The notes under the pieces: generated by a model
Databases searched by the model: none
Told to the model about the DNA's origin: nothing
What the model saw: only the letters and a program-made list of their open reading frames with translations
Part shown: one piece after another, positions 15,632 to 26,519 of the stretch
Position numbering within the stretch: the first letter of the stretch is position 1
Layout of the letters: each line of letters starts with the position of its first letter
Translations under genes and position numbers: made by a program
From: Ruminiclostridium cellulolyticum H10
GTDB taxonomy: Bacteria; Bacillota; Clostridia; Acetivibrionales; DSM-1351
Assembly (NCBI RefSeq): GCF_000022065.1
Contig: NC_011898.1
Location: 1,448,001 to 1,512,000, forward strand
Length of the DNA stretch: 64,000 bases
Direction of reading: 5' to 3'

Positions 15632-18283
15632 ATGGATGAACAGCAAAACATAGCTAAACAATACGATCCAGGACAGGTTGAGGATCGGCTATATAAAAAA
15701 TGGATGGATGAAGGTTACTTCCATGCAGTACCTGACAAGAACAAAAAACCATTTACAATTGTGATTCCCCCACCCAACATAACAGGGCAGCTTCATATGG
15801 GTCATGCTCTGGATAATACTCTACAGGACATTCTCATAAGAACAAAGAGAATGCAGGGTTACAGTGCATTGTGGCTACCCGGAACCGACCATGCCAGTAT
15901 TGCAACAGAAGCAAAGATTGTTGATGCAATGGCAAAAGAGGGTATATCCAAGGATATGCTGGGACGTGAAAAATTTCTTGAAAAGGCTTGGGAATGGAAA
16001 AAAGTTTATGGTGGCAGGATAGTTGAGCAGCTTAAAAAACTTGGAAGCTCCTGTGACTGGGAACGTGAACGCTTTACAATGGACGAGGGACTTTCCAGGG
16101 CAGTTCAGGAAGTTTTCCTGAAGCTTTATGATAAAGGCCTTATATACAAGGGAGAAAGAATTACAAACTGGTGTCCTAAGTGCAACACCTCAATATCTGA
16201 TATAGAAGTTGAGTACGAGGAACAGGCAGGCAACTTCTGGCATATCAAGTATCCCGTAAAGGACTCTGACGAATTTGTAATTATTGCAACTACCCGCCCG
16301 GAAACTCTTTTGGGTGATACTGCTGTTGCAGTAAATCCTGAGGACGAGAGATATACCCATCTGGTAGGGAAAACCTTGATCCTGCCTTTGGTAAATAAGG
16401 AAATTCCCGTAATAGCCGACTCTTACGTTGACAAGGAATTCGGTACAGGTTGTGTTAAAATAACACCTGCTCATGACCCGAATGACTATGAAGTTGGGCT
16501 TCGTCACAATCTTCCTCAGATAAGGATAATGGACGACAATGCCATAATGAATGACAACGCTGGACAGTACAAGGGTATGGACCGATACGAAGCCAGAAAG
16601 AAGATGGTAGAAGATCTAGAGAAACTGGGACTTCTGGTTAAGATTGAACCTCATTCACACAATGTAGGCACTTGTCAGAGATGTAGGACGGTTGTTGAAC
16701 CTCTTATTTCTAAACAATGGTATGTTCGCATGAAGCCATTGGCTGAGCCTGCGATAGATGTTGTAAGGAACGGAACAATTAAATTTGTACCTGAGAGATT
16801 TTCTAAAATATACTTTAACTGGATGGAGAACATTCAGGATTGGTGTATTTCAAGACAGCTTTGGTGGGGACACAGAATTCCTGCATACTACTGTCAGGAA
16901 TGTGGGCACATGATGGTTCAGGGAACTGCTCCTGATACCTGTTCAAAATGCGGTAGCAATAGAATAGAACAGGACCCGGACACACTGGATACATGGTTCA
17001 GTTCAGCATTGTGGCCTTTCTCAACACTAGGCTGGCCTGAAAAAACAGAGGACCTGGAATATTTTTATCCGACGGATGTACTGGTAACAGGTTATGATAT
17101 CATATTTTTCTGGGTTGCAAGAATGATATTCTCTGGTGTGGAGCATATGAAGCAGGAGCCGTTCAAGTACGTATTCATACATGGTATTGTGAGAGATTCA
17201 CAGGGTAGAAAAATGAGTAAGTCCCTTGGAAACGGAATAGACCCTCTGGAGGTAATAGCTCAGTACGGTACCGATGCTTTGAGATTCGCTCTTACAATAG
17301 GGAACTCACCGGGAAATGACTTGCGATTCTCACCAGAAAAGGTTGAATCTGCAAGAAACTTTGCAAACAAGGTATGGAATGCGTCAAGATTCGTTCTGAT
17401 GAACTTTGATGAAAACCTTGATTTCAGCAAGGTAGACAAGAAGAAGTTCTCTATTGCCGACAAATGGATTATGAGCAGGATAAACACCGTAACCAAAGAG
17501 GTTAGTGAAAATATAGAAAAGTTCGAGCTTGGTCTTGGTTTGCAGAAGGTATATGACTTTATATGGGAAGAGTTCTGCGACTGGTACATCGAGATGGTTA
17601 AACCTAAGCTGTACGACAGAGAAAGCGAAGGAAGGCTGGAAGCCCAGTATGTTCTCAACTTTGTTCTCAGAAACGCTATGAAGTTGCTGCATCCGTATAT
17701 GCCTTTCGTAACTGAGGAAATCTATACACACCTGATTAATGACGGAAGGAGCATAATGATTTCCCAATGGCCGGAGTACAGCGAAGAACTGAACTTCGCC
17801 GAAGATGAAGCAAAAATGACCATTATCATGGATGCTATCAGAAGCATAAGAAATACTCGTGCCGAAATGAATGTTCCGCCTTCAAGAAAAGCAAAGATTA
17901 TATTTGTTGCAGCCGGTGAAGAAGAAAAGGCTACTTTGGCAGAAGGAACTTCTTTCTTCCAGAGACTTGCAAGTGCTTCTGACGTGACAGTTCAACTGAA
18001 CAAGGATGGAATTCTTTCCGATGCGGTAGGGGGAGTTGTACACGGTGCAGAAATATTCATTCCTCTTGATGAGCTCATAGACATTGAGAAGGAAATAGAA
18101 AGACTGGAAAAGGAAAAGAAAAACCTTGAGGGAGAACTAAAAAGAGTAAAAGGGAAGCTCAGCAACGAGGGCTTTGTTGCAAAAGCTCCACAGAAGGTTA
18201 TAGATGAAGAAAAGGCAAAGCAGGCCAAGTACCAGGATATGTATGACAAGGTAGCTGAAAGACTGGAAAGTTTAAAAAAGTAG
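15632..18283 (+). CDS. valS: Valyl-tRNA synthetase
   Basis: This 883-residue class I synthetase charges tRNA-Val. The HIGH-type motif appears in [17 protein letters not shown] (about residues 46-62) and the KMSKS motif in [16 protein letters not shown] (about residue 525). The editing domain lies between ([20 protein letters not shown]). Zinc-ligand-like CxxC pairs occur in CPKCNTS and CQECGHM. The C-terminus is the coiled-coil arm typical of bacterial ValRS (about residues 815-880). AGGAGG precedes ATG 15632. The T-box with a GTA specifier upstream agrees with the identity. Confidence 0.97.
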   Translation: MDEQQNIAKQYDPGQVEDRLYKKWMDEGYFHAVPDKNKKPFTIVIPPPNITGQLHMGHALDNTLQDILIRTKRMQGYSALWLPGTDHASIATEAKIVDAMAKEGISKDMLGREKFLEKAWEWKKVYGGRIVEQLKKLGSSCDWERERFTMDEGLSRAVQEVFLKLYDKGLIYKGERITNWCPKCNTSISDIEVEYEEQAGNFWHIKYPVKDSDEFVIIATTRPETLLGDTAVAVNPEDERYTHLVGKTLILPLVNKEIPVIADSYVDKEFGTGCVKITPAHDPNDYEVGLRHNLPQIRIMDDNAIMNDNAGQYKGMDRYEARKKMVEDLEKLGLLVKIEPHSHNVGTCQRCRTVVEPLISKQWYVRMKPLAEPAIDVVRNGTIKFVPERFSKIYFNWMENIQDWCISRQLWWGHRIPAYYCQECGHMMVQGTAPDTCSKCGSNRIEQDPDTLDTWFSSALWPFSTLGWPEKTEDLEYFYPTDVLVTGYDIIFFWVARMIFSGVEHMKQEPFKYVFIHGIVRDSQGRKMSKSLGNGIDPLEVIAQYGTDALRFALTIGNSPGNDLRFSPEKVESARNFANKVWNASRFVLMNFDENLDFSKVDKKKFSIADKWIMSRINTVTKEVSENIEKFELGLGLQKVYDFIWEEFCDWYIEMVKPKLYDRESEGRLEAQYVLNFVLRNAMKLLHPYMPFVTEEIYTHLINDGRSIMISQWPEYSEELNFAEDEAKMTIIMDAIRSIRNTRAEMNVPPSRKAKIIFVAAGEEEKATLAEGTSFFQRLASASDVTVQLNKDGILSDAVGGVVHGAEIFIPLDELIDIEKEIERLEKEKKNLEGELKRVKGKLSNEGFVAKAPQKVIDEEKAKQAKYQDMYDKVAERLESLKK

Positions 18284-18323
18284 TATATAAAATATTAAAC
18301 ATATAATTTTTAGCATTAAGATT

Positions 18324-18360
18324 AAACTACGGAAAATACTTATAACCTTCCGTAGTTTTT
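18324..18360 (+). terminator. Rho-independent terminator after valS
   Basis: AAACTACGGAA and TTCCGTAGTTT pair around a 13-base loop and are followed by a T-run. Confidence 0.88.
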
Positions 18361-18484
18361 CTTGTTTTCTATATTATACAAATATGATAAACTAAATAAA
18401 ACCGTAGTATTACCCGTAGCGGGAAACAAGTATTGCCTGTGGTAAAAATGGAAAAAATAATAAAAATACGTTTAGGTGATAAAA

Positions 18485-20413
18485 ATGGATTATGGATTTG
18501 TTAGAGTTGCAGCTGCAGTACCTGAATTAAAAGTAGCTAATTGTGATTTTAATGCCGGGGAAATAATTAAGGCGGTCAGAACAGCTGACAGTCAGGGTGC
18601 ACAATTTGTTGTATTCCCTGAATTGTCTGTTACATCCTATACTTGCGGTGATTTGTTCTTACAAACAACACTGCAAAAAGGGGCATTAAGCTCTCTGGAG
18701 GTAATTATTTCTGAAACGTCTTCTCTGGAATGTGTTATAATATTAGGGATGCCGTTGACCTTGGACAGCAGGCTGTACAACTGTGCTGTAATTATAAAAA
18801 ATGGAAGTATTCTGGGGGTTGTCCCCAAGTGCTACATACCCAATTACAGTGAATTTTATGAAGCCAGATGGTTTTCTTCAGGGATGGACAGACCGCCGGA
18901 AACAATAGATATGCTCGGAAAGACCGTACCTTTCGGAATTGACATATTATTTGAAGCTGTAAACATGGATGGTTTGTGTTTTGGAATGGAAATATGCGAA
19001 GACTTGTGGGTTCCAATACCTCCAAGCAGTAATCAGGCTCTGAATGGAGCAACACTGTTGTTTAATTTGTCTGCGAGCAATGATATCGTAGGCAAGCATG
19101 AATACAGAGAAGAGCTTATAAAGCTGCAGTCGGCTAAATGCTCCGCTGCATATGTATATGTATCATCAGGCCCCAATGAATCAACTACAGACCTGGTTTT
19201 TGGAGGACATTCACTTATTTGTGAATACGGGTCGGTGCTTGCACAGTCGGAGAGATTTTCTTTTGATAAAAAAATGATTATGTCAGACATTGACATACAG
19301 CGACTGGTTAATGAAAGATTTAAGAATTCCGCTTTTAAGCACAAGACCAATAATACAGTTTTTAGAAAAATACCATTTTATGTAAAAGAGCAAAAAGACG
19401 ATAAACTTCTAAGGTTGATAGATCCGCATCCTTTTGTTCCGTCAGATCCAAATGCAAGGAATAAAAGGTGTGAAGAGATATTCAACATCCAGACCTCAGG
19501 TTTGGGAAAAAGACTCAGGCATACGGGGCTGAATAAATGTGTCATAGGAATTTCCGGAGGGCTTGATTCTACTTTAGCACTTTTGGTTATTGTAAAAACC
19601 TACGACAAGCTGGGGCTGGACAGAAAGAACATTCATGCAGTTACAATGCCCGGGTTCGGAACGTCGTCAAATACCCTAGGGAATTCCCTGGAACTGATGA
19701 GACTGATGAATGTTACAAGTCACCGTATTGATATCAAGGAAGCCTGTTTAAAACACTTTGAGGATATTGGGCATGATCCTTTAAATTATGACGTCACATA
19801 CGAAAATGTTCAGGCGAGAGAAAGAACCCAAATATTGATGGATATGGCAAACAAAATCGGTGGACTTGTTATTGGAACGGGTGATTTATCGGAGCTTGCA
19901 TTGGGATGGGCAACTTATAATGGCGATCATATGTCAATGTATGCAGTTAACTCGGGAGTTCCGAAAACATTGGTAAAATATCTTGTACAATGGTGTGCAG
20001 ATTATTTGTTCGACAATGACACCAGAAATGTACTCTTGAGTGTTCTGGATACCCCTATAAGTCCTGAGCTTCTTCCTACAGACAAGGAAGGCTGTATACA
20101 GCAAAAGACCGAGGATATTGTGGGTCCTTATGAGCTTCACGATTTCTACCTTTACCATATGGTAAGATACGGAGCTGAGCCTGATAAGGTATACAAGCTT
20201 GCTGAGCGGGCTTTTGAAGGGAAATATGATAAAGCTACTATAAAAAAGTGGCTGGAAACTTTTTTAAAAAGATTTTTCAGCCAGCAGTTCAAGCGTTCAT
20301 GCCTGCCAGATGGTCCGAAGGTGGGTTCAATAAGTCTCTCGCCGAGGGGTGACTGGAGAATGCCCAGTGATGCCGACGTTGGTATATGGTTAAAAAGATT
20401 ATCGGAACTATAG
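18485..20413 (+). CDS. nadE: Glutamine-dependent NAD+ synthetase
   Basis: This 642-residue enzyme amidates nicotinic acid adenine dinucleotide to NAD+. The N-terminal nitrilase-type glutaminase domain (about residues 1-290) shows FPELSVTSYTCGDLF (Glu) , GVVPKCYIPNYSEFYEARWF (Lys) and MEICEDLWVP (nucleophile Cys). The C-terminal synthetase domain has the PP-loop GISGGLDSTLALLV near residue 355 and GTGDLSELALGW. ATG 18485 follows TAGGTG with six bases between; GTG 18476 is inside that site. A 34-residue membrane protein gene follows within 20 bp. Confidence 0.95.
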   Translation: MDYGFVRVAAAVPELKVANCDFNAGEIIKAVRTADSQGAQFVVFPELSVTSYTCGDLFLQTTLQKGALSSLEVIISETSSLECVIILGMPLTLDSRLYNCAVIIKNGSILGVVPKCYIPNYSEFYEARWFSSGMDRPPETIDMLGKTVPFGIDILFEAVNMDGLCFGMEICEDLWVPIPPSSNQALNGATLLFNLSASNDIVGKHEYREELIKLQSAKCSAAYVYVSSGPNESTTDLVFGGHSLICEYGSVLAQSERFSFDKKMIMSDIDIQRLVNERFKNSAFKHKTNNTVFRKIPFYVKEQKDDKLLRLIDPHPFVPSDPNARNKRCEEIFNIQTSGLGKRLRHTGLNKCVIGISGGLDSTLALLVIVKTYDKLGLDRKNIHAVTMPGFGTSSNTLGNSLELMRLMNVTSHRIDIKEACLKHFEDIGHDPLNYDVTYENVQARERTQILMDMANKIGGLVIGTGDLSELALGWATYNGDHMSMYAVNSGVPKTLVKYLVQWCADYLFDNDTRNVLLSVLDTPISPELLPTDKEGCIQQKTEDIVGPYELHDFYLYHMVRYGAEPDKVYKLAERAFEGKYDKATIKKWLETFLKRFFSQQFKRSCLPDGPKVGSISLSPRGDWRMPSDADVGIWLKRLSEL

Positions 20414-20430
20414 TTTTTTAGGAGGTCAAT

Positions 20431-20535
20431 ATGCGAAAAAAATGGGTTAAAATGGTTGCTTTAATACTTGCTATTGTATTTTTGATAACCACCTTAGGTA
20501 TGGCAGGATTTTCAATTATTACGGCTGGTCAGTAA
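20431..20535 (+). CDS. Very small single-pass membrane protein (34 residues)
   Basis: A frame of 34 residues starts at ATG 20431 with a perfect AGGAGGT at 20420-20426. It reads MRKKWVKMVALILAIVFLIT and continues with a short Gly/Ser-rich end: a basic N-terminus then one hydrophobic helix. It recalls the tiny Firmicute membrane proteins such as Prli42/DUF4044, but that is an impression from size and shape. It is 17 bp from nadE and before the cdaA operon. Confidence 0.6.
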   Translation: MRKKWVKMVALILAIVFLITTLGMAGFSIITAGQ

Positions 20536-20618
20536 TATTATAAAAATAGCTTTAAAAATGGGTAAAAATTAGTCAGTTTTACCCATTTTATGAATGTGGT
20601 AAATATAATAAAATTATT

Positions 20619-21548
20619 ATGAGATTTTATATTTTCTGCGAAAGTATTGTATTTTACAAGGGTGTGAATTGTTTGCTTGACGCTGTAGCTGTTTATTTAA
20701 AAAACATATTGGATTTTTTATCGGTATATGTCCCATTTACCCAGCCGTTGGAAATACTGCGGTCATTAGTTGACGTAAGTATTGTTTCGTATCTTACTTA
20801 CAAGCTGATACAGCTTGTAAAGGAAACAAGAGCATGGCAGCTGGTAAAGGGTATTGTTGTAATTCTCATTGTAGCAATGTTAAGTGACTGGCTTAAATTA
20901 CGCACACTGGCTTATATACTGAACAGAACAATAGAACTTGCAGGGTTCGCACTGGTAGTTGTATTTCAGCCTGAGTTGAGACGTGGACTTGAACAGATCG
21001 GAAGAAGTAACTTTAAAGGCTTTTTTAGCTTTGATGAAAAGGATACCACCATACATACGACTTTTACAATAGAGGAAATAGTAAAAGCATGTACCGAGCT
21101 GTCTAAAACAAAGACCGGAGCACTTATTGTAGTTGAACGTGAGACAAAACTCGGCGAAATTATAAATACTGGAACACGGCTTGATTCCAGTGTCAGTGCC
21201 GAGTTGATAATAAATATATTTACACCGAATACACCGCTGCATGACGGAGCCTTAATTTTACGTAACAATAAATTAAAATCAGCAGCTTGCTTTCTTCCCC
21301 TTACCGACAACCCTAATCTGAGCAAGGAGCTTGGTACCAGACATAGGGCCGCTCTGGGGATCACAGAGGTGTCGGACTGTATAGCGTTAGTTGTATCGGA
21401 GGAAACAGGAAAAATATCATATGCATTAAACGGTGGTTTGACTAGAAACCTTACGTCTGATATTTTACGAAAAGCATTAAATAAAAACTTACTGGAAAAG
21501 AAGTCTGTAAACAAGAAGCTGGCGATTTGGAAGGGGAAATCAAAGTGA
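20619..21548 (+). CDS. cdaA: Diadenylate cyclase CdaA (c-di-AMP synthase)
   Basis: This membrane enzyme makes c-di-AMP from two ATP. Three hydrophobic segments (about residues 45-120 of the longest frame) precede the DisA_N catalytic domain, which shows the DGA motif in NTPLHDGALILRNN and the RHR motif in GTRHRAALGITE, plus FQPELRRGLEQIGR. The start is uncertain: ATG 20619 gives 309 residues, while TTG 20673 (about 291 residues, AAGGG eight bases upstream) gives a more usual length and an N-terminus like other CdaA proteins. Its stop overlaps the cdaR start by 4 bp. The order cdaA-cdaR-glmM is conserved in Firmicutes. Confidence 0.95.
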   Translation: MRFYIFCESIVFYKGVNCLLDAVAVYLKNILDFLSVYVPFTQPLEILRSLVDVSIVSYLTYKLIQLVKETRAWQLVKGIVVILIVAMLSDWLKLRTLAYILNRTIELAGFALVVVFQPELRRGLEQIGRSNFKGFFSFDEKDTTIHTTFTIEEIVKACTELSKTKTGALIVVERETKLGEIINTGTRLDSSVSAELIINIFTPNTPLHDGALILRNNKLKSAACFLPLTDNPNLSKELGTRHRAALGITEVSDCIALVVSEETGKISYALNGGLTRNLTSDILRKALNKNLLEKKSVNKKLAIWKGKSK

Positions 21549-22789
21549 AGGAATTCCTCAAAAAGGATTTAACATTAAAAATATTTTCAATATTATTTGC
21601 TATATTTCTATGGTTTGCAATTAACCCTGTACAGACCGAGCATTATACTGTTCCGTTAAATGTTATAAATGAAGAGAGCCTTAAATCACAAGGACTTGTT
21701 TTGAACAGTAAAAACTTCAACAAATATGTTGTTGTAATTGTAAGGGACAAGGGTGATGTTCTTAATGACATAAAGGACTCTGATTTTGAAGTAACCCTTG
21801 ACTTGTCTAAAGTTAAAAGTGTGAATGATAAGGTTATTGCATTAGAACCTCCTGTTTATCTGGGCAGGGAGAGAATTAATCCCAAAAATATAGAACTCAA
21901 GCAGAAAACGATTACTCTTGATTTGGCACGTATAGAGGAAAATCCATTTATAGTTCAGGTAGAAACCTTCGGCAAACTTCCCGCAGGTTACGAAATAATT
22001 TCTAAAACTGCTCAGCCAAACACAGTCTCAATACAGGATATTGACACTGTATTGGATTCGGTTGGTTCTGTAAAGGCTTTTGTTGATGTAACCGGGCTGG
22101 ACAGAAACCTAGAAATTAGGAAGGAATGTAAGGTGTATGACAAAAAAGGTGTAGAGATGCCTGGACTTGGGAAAAAACTAAGCGTTGACATAAAGATAGA
22201 GGTTGGGAAAAGGGTTCCGGTCATTCCAATTACGCAGGGTGCCCCGGCGGAAAGTTTTCTGGAGGGCGAATATTCTGTAAAGCCTAACAGCATACTAATT
22301 ACAGGCGATCCGGATATTATGGAGGGAGTAAACGACGTTAAGACTGTTCCAATAAATCTTGAAAATGCCAATAAAACTTTAAATACACAGGTTTTATTGC
22401 AGATTCCGGATGGTCTCAAGCTTGTAAGTTCTACTCGTGAAGTCAATGTTACAGTACAGATTATTCCATTGGATGTAAAAACCTATGAATTTGAACCTAG
22501 GGATATAACTCTCGAAGACACTAGAAATGACAATACGCTCGCTTATGAGATTATAGGGCCTGTAACCGTAACGTTAAAGGGGAAAAAGGAGGATATGGCT
22601 AATGTAACGGTCAATAGCCTGCTGGCTAAAGTAAATGTAGACGGGCTGAAGGATGGAGAACACCGTATTCCGTTGCAGGTTACATTACCGCCAAACATTA
22701 CTCAGTCAGGCGAGGCTAAAGTACTTGTAAAAATAACAAAAGTACCTGCCGAAGAAAATCAGAATATGCAGCAGGACACAAATAAATAG
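21545..22789 (+). CDS. cdaR: YbbR-domain regulator of CdaA (CdaR)
   Basis: This 414-residue protein has one N-terminal hydrophobic helix (LKIFSILFAIFLWFAINP) anchoring it to the membrane and about four extracytoplasmic YbbR repeats, seen in recurring patterns such as YTVPLNVINEESLKSQGLVL and QVETFGKLPAGYEII. CdaR binds CdaA and modulates c-di-AMP synthesis. GTG 21545 is chosen because it overlaps the cdaA stop (GTGA) and AAGGGG lies before it. The C-terminus is polar (EENQNMQQD). Known role is from B. subtilis and Listeria; the repeats support it here. Confidence 0.9.
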   Translation: MKEFLKKDLTLKIFSILFAIFLWFAINPVQTEHYTVPLNVINEESLKSQGLVLNSKNFNKYVVVIVRDKGDVLNDIKDSDFEVTLDLSKVKSVNDKVIALEPPVYLGRERINPKNIELKQKTITLDLARIEENPFIVQVETFGKLPAGYEIISKTAQPNTVSIQDIDTVLDSVGSVKAFVDVTGLDRNLEIRKECKVYDKKGVEMPGLGKKLSVDIKIEVGKRVPVIPITQGAPAESFLEGEYSVKPNSILITGDPDIMEGVNDVKTVPINLENANKTLNTQVLLQIPDGLKLVSSTREVNVTVQIIPLDVKTYEFEPRDITLEDTRNDNTLAYEIIGPVTVTLKGKKEDMANVTVNSLLAKVNVDGLKDGEHRIPLQVTLPPNITQSGEAKVLVKITKVPAEENQNMQQDTNK

Positions 22790-22828
22790 ACATACTTTTT
22801 TTGATAAATGTTAATGCAAAGGTGAAAA

Positions 22829-24409
22829 ATGAAGATTTTAATATCAAATCTGGTAACAACACTTGATGGAGGACAAGAGGAACTTGAACATCAGGTGCTT
22901 CAAAAGCTAAGAATTAACAGTAATTCAGTTAAATATATAAAAGTTGTTAAGCAATCAACAGATGCCAGGAAAAAACTACGTTTTGTTTACTCGGTTACAT
23001 GTGAGCTTATTGATGGTGTCAGAATACCTGCAGATAAGGACATTCGGGTTATTGAGGAATTGCCGGAGGAAAAATTGCTTCCTGGAAATAAACCAATGGG
23101 CGGAAGACCACTTGTGATAGGAGTTGGCCCTTCAGGTCTTTTCTGTGCACTTGTGCTTGCCCAGAACGGTTACAAGCCAGTTGTAATTGAAAGAGGAGGA
23201 AATATCAACGAACGTATCGAAAAGGTTGATAACTATTGGAAATTTGGAAATCTTGATACAGAAACTAATGTTCAGTTCGGAGAAGGGGGAGCAGGTACTT
23301 TTTCCGATGGGAAGCTTACAACGAGAATAAATGATGCAAGGTGCGAAAAGGTTCTTAGTGAATTTCATAGGTTTGGTGCACCTGACGAAATATTATACAA
23401 AGCAAAACCCCATATTGGTACAGATATTCTAAAGAATGTTGTAGTGCAAATGAGAATGGAGATTGAACGTCTTGGGGGAACTGTTCTTTTTAATACGAAG
23501 ATGGTAGATATTAAATCCCACAATGGAGAAATCAGCAGGGTTTATACTAATACAAACTCTTTTATAGACACAAACGCTGTAGTTCTGGCAATAGGCCACA
23601 GTGCAAGGGATACCTTTGAAATGCTGTATAGGAAGGGAATTACCTTTGTACAGAAGCCATTTTCAATTGGTGTAAGAATTGAACATCCTCAAGAGGTGAT
23701 TAATACGGCTCAATATGGTGATGCAGCAGGACATCCCGCAATAGGACCGGCAGATTATCAGCTTTTCTGCAAATTTCTCCAACGTACTGCATATTCCTTT
23801 TGTATGTGTCCCGGAGGTATAGTTGTTGCATCAGCTTCCGAAAAAGATACTATCGTTACCAATGGTATGAGCGAGTTCAAAAGGGACAGGGATAATGCAA
23901 ACAGTGCACTGGTGGTTTCTGTAGGACCGGGGGATTTCGGAAGTCAGCACCCCCTTGCAGGTATAGAATTTCAAAGAAAATGGGAGAGGCTTGCTTTTAA
24001 TACCGGGGGAAGCCGTAATGGTGCACCTGTACAGAGGCTTGAGGATTTTTTGGAGGGAAGAGTAGGAGGTCTTGGCAGTGTAAAGCCTAGCTATACCGGC
24101 GAAACCCGTTGTGCGGATATTAATAATTGTCTGCCGGATTACGTTACGGATAGTATGAAGCAATCAATAAGCTATTTTGACAGAAGGTTAAAAGGGTTTG
24201 GTATGAAAGATGCTCTGTTGACTGGTGTTGAAACAAGAACCTCATCGCCAGTGAGGATTCCAAGAAACGACAAGCTCGAATGTATTGATTTGCAGGGACT
24301 TTATCCTGCAGGCGAGGGAGCAGGTTATGCAGGAGGAATAGTAAGTGCGGCTGTAGACGGAATACGTATAGCCGAACAGATTATTAAAACTTATTCCACT
24401 CCAAAATAG
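22829..24409 (+). CDS. FAD-dependent oxidoreductase-like protein
   Basis: This 526-residue protein has an N-terminal domain of about 90 residues, then a dinucleotide-binding motif VIGVGPSGLFCALVLAQNGY and VVIERGGN near residue 95. Further on come NVQFGEGGAGTFSDGKLTTR and a C-terminal GLYPAGEGAGYAGGIVSAAVDG typical of flavoproteins of the HI0933/uncharacterised FAD-dependent group. Its substrate is not known. It is inserted between cdaR and glmM, a placement I recall in other clostridia, which suggests a cell-envelope or housekeeping link, though co-transcription is the only evidence here. Confidence 0.85.
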   Translation: MKILISNLVTTLDGGQEELEHQVLQKLRINSNSVKYIKVVKQSTDARKKLRFVYSVTCELIDGVRIPADKDIRVIEELPEEKLLPGNKPMGGRPLVIGVGPSGLFCALVLAQNGYKPVVIERGGNINERIEKVDNYWKFGNLDTETNVQFGEGGAGTFSDGKLTTRINDARCEKVLSEFHRFGAPDEILYKAKPHIGTDILKNVVVQMRMEIERLGGTVLFNTKMVDIKSHNGEISRVYTNTNSFIDTNAVVLAIGHSARDTFEMLYRKGITFVQKPFSIGVRIEHPQEVINTAQYGDAAGHPAIGPADYQLFCKFLQRTAYSFCMCPGGIVVASASEKDTIVTNGMSEFKRDRDNANSALVVSVGPGDFGSQHPLAGIEFQRKWERLAFNTGGSRNGAPVQRLEDFLEGRVGGLGSVKPSYTGETRCADINNCLPDYVTDSMKQSISYFDRRLKGFGMKDALLTGVETRTSSPVRIPRNDKLECIDLQGLYPAGEGAGYAGGIVSAAVDGIRIAEQIIKTYSTPK

Positions 24410-24492
24410 AACTATTAATAAAGGCTTAAAAGATGATATATTATATATAATGAAAGTAAATAATTCGAAATAAATGGGACTTGGAGGATAAA

Positions 24493-25842
24493 ATGGGAAG
24501 ATTATTTGGAACTGACGGGGTCAGAGGTGTTGCAAATCTTGAATTGACTCCTAAGCTTGCATATCAGCTTGGCCAGGCAGGTGCTTATGTACTTACCGGA
24601 GAAACCAAGCATACACCAAAAATACTGGTTGGTATGGATACAAGAATATCAGGAGATATGCTGGAAGCTGCTCTTATTTCTGGAATTTGTTCTGTAGGAG
24701 CACAGGTTGTCAGCCTTGGTGTAATTCCAACTCCTGCAATTGCGTACCTTACAAGGCAGTATGATGCGGATGCGGGTGTTGTTATTTCAGCTTCACATAA
24801 CCCTTTTGAATATAATGGGATTAAGTTTTTTAATTCAAACGGGTATAAGTTGCCTGATGCTATCGAAGATAAAATTGAAGAGATAATACAAAATGGTGGC
24901 GAAGATCTGCCTAAACCTGTTGGTCAGAATATTGGATTTAAATGTTATCAGGAAAATGCACTAGAAGATTATGTAAACTTTGTAAAGGGTACTATTACAG
25001 GGGATTTTGAAGGGATTAAGGTGGCTATTGATTGTGCAAATGGGGCATCCTTTCAAGCGGCTCCGATGGCATTGTTTGATTTAAAGGCGGATGTAAGTGT
25101 TATAAATAATGAACCTGACGGAACAAATATAAACAGCGGCTGCGGTTCAACTCATATGCGGCAGCTTCAGGCATATGTAAAGGAGATAAAGGCTGACATA
25201 GGTTTTGCTTTTGATGGTGACGCTGACAGAGTTCTTGCTGTTGACGAAAACGGCAATATTGTAGACGGCGACCAGATAATGGCTATTATCGGCCTGTATC
25301 TGAAGGATAAGGGGATACTGTCTCAAAATACAATCGTGGCAACAGTTATGAGCAACATGGGACTAGATATTATGGCTAAAAATAAAGGCCTTACTATTGA
25401 GAAAACAAAGGTTGGAGACAGATACGTTCTGGAAGAAATGCTCAATAAAGGATATATGCTCGGCGGTGAGCAGTCGGGCCATATTATATTCCTGGATCAT
25501 AATACTACGGGAGACGGTCTTTTAACTGCTGTTCAGCTGCTGAAGGTTTTAAAGGATTCGGGTAAAAAGCTTTCAGAGCTTGCGGGAGTAATGGAGATAT
25601 TGCCACAGGTATTGATAAATGCTAAGGTAACCAATGAAAAGAAGTATAAGTATCTTGACGACGAAGTAATCAAGAAGATGTGTAAGGAGCTTGAGGACGA
25701 GTTCAAGGGTGAAGGAAGAGTTCTTATAAGACCGTCGGGAACTGAACCATTGGTTAGGGTAATGATTGAAGGTAAGGACAAGGATATTATTACCAGACGT
25801 GCTAAGGAACTTGTAAGGGTTATTGAAGGAAGATTGTCCTAG
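24493..25842 (+). CDS. glmM: Phosphoglucosamine mutase
   Basis: This 449-residue enzyme interconverts glucosamine-6-phosphate and glucosamine-1-phosphate for UDP-GlcNAc synthesis. It begins [19 protein letters not shown]. The phosphorylated serine sits in [18 protein letters not shown] (about residue 100), the metal-binding loop is [15 protein letters not shown] (about residues 240-255), the sugar loop [10 protein letters not shown], and the phosphate loop [15 protein letters not shown] 24493 follows GGAGG with five bases between. It ends the cdaA-cdaR operon; glmS, the preceding step, lies just downstream. Confidence 0.96.
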   Translation: MGRLFGTDGVRGVANLELTPKLAYQLGQAGAYVLTGETKHTPKILVGMDTRISGDMLEAALISGICSVGAQVVSLGVIPTPAIAYLTRQYDADAGVVISASHNPFEYNGIKFFNSNGYKLPDAIEDKIEEIIQNGGEDLPKPVGQNIGFKCYQENALEDYVNFVKGTITGDFEGIKVAIDCANGASFQAAPMALFDLKADVSVINNEPDGTNINSGCGSTHMRQLQAYVKEIKADIGFAFDGDADRVLAVDENGNIVDGDQIMAIIGLYLKDKGILSQNTIVATVMSNMGLDIMAKNKGLTIEKTKVGDRYVLEEMLNKGYMLGGEQSGHIIFLDHNTTGDGLLTAVQLLKVLKDSGKKLSELAGVMEILPQVLINAKVTNEKKYKYLDDEVIKKMCKELEDEFKGEGRVLIRPSGTEPLVRVMIEGKDKDIITRRAKELVRVIEGRLS

Positions 25843-25855
25843 CAGGGTACATAAT

Positions 25856-25899
25856 AGGAGGAGTGGAAATAAATTTTTCCGCCCTTCTATTTTTTTTGA
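25856..25899 (+). terminator. Rho-independent terminator after glmM
   Basis: AGGAGGAGTGGAAA pairs imperfectly with TTTTCCGCCCTTCT around a short A/T loop, followed by a run of T. Confidence 0.8.
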
Positions 25900-25986
25900 A
25901 AAGGTAAATTGACAGGTAGAATAAGGCTATATTTCAGATAAGTCCTAGTGGAATTTTCCACAAAAGTTAAAAAACTGTGAATAGAG

Positions 25987-26016
25987 TTGACAATTTTATA
26001 GTATCTATAATATATT
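25987..26016 (+). promoter_or_regulatory. glmS promoter candidate
   Basis: TTGACA (25987-25992) and TATATT (26011-26016) are 18 bp apart, about 80 bp before the ribozyme. Confidence 0.55.
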
Positions 26017-26098
26017 GTATTATAGATGTCTGTTGGTATAAGAAATAACTGGGATACTAAGGGGGTGGAAAAAGTCAGGGTTAATATGAATTAAAAAG

Positions 26099-26270
26099 GC
26101 GCCAGGACAGATTTTTATAAGTCTGTTGACGAGGAGAAGGAAGCGATGCACTAATTAACGTGTGTCGTATCGAAAGATTCGGCGGATACCTTCCGGCTGT
26201 TACGGTCGAGAGAGACAAAACAAAACTTGCAGGCGACTGCAAGAACAAAATGGTCTCATGTAGCTAATCC
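26099..26270 (+). promoter_or_regulatory. glmS ribozyme/riboswitch
   Basis: The conserved core is clear: GCGCCAGGACAGA (from 26099), GTTGACGAGGAGAAGG, ATCGAAAGATTCGGCGGATACC and TTCCGGCTGTTACGG. Further 3' a stem of GAGAC with GTCTC encloses a hairpin, ending near 26270. Binding of glucosamine-6-phosphate should trigger self-cleavage just before 26099. The base at the -1 position is G (26098), where A is more common. About 250 A/T-rich bases separate the ribozyme from the glmS start, in which I see no further element. Confidence 0.95.
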
Positions 26271-26519
26271 TGAATTAAATCTTATAATTTTTCATATATA
26301 AAACTTAATATTGTTGACTTTTGGTATTATCGAGGTTTTTTTGTTTTGCACTTTTTACGGTACTTTCATGTTATTTATGGAATAAGTGTATCTTTTTTTG
26401 ATGGCCAAAAGTAGGCTAAACAAAAGTATATTGTGCACCAATACCATTGGACACAGATTGATTTTGGATAGTTGGTTGTTGTTATATAAACTAATATATA
26501 TATAAAAGGAGATATAAAT

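Noticed and set aside
18412-18445. Inverted CCCGTAGCGGG repeat before nadE as a regulator site
   Set aside because: It is short, lies outside any recognisable promoter, and I see no known niacin-regulator motif.
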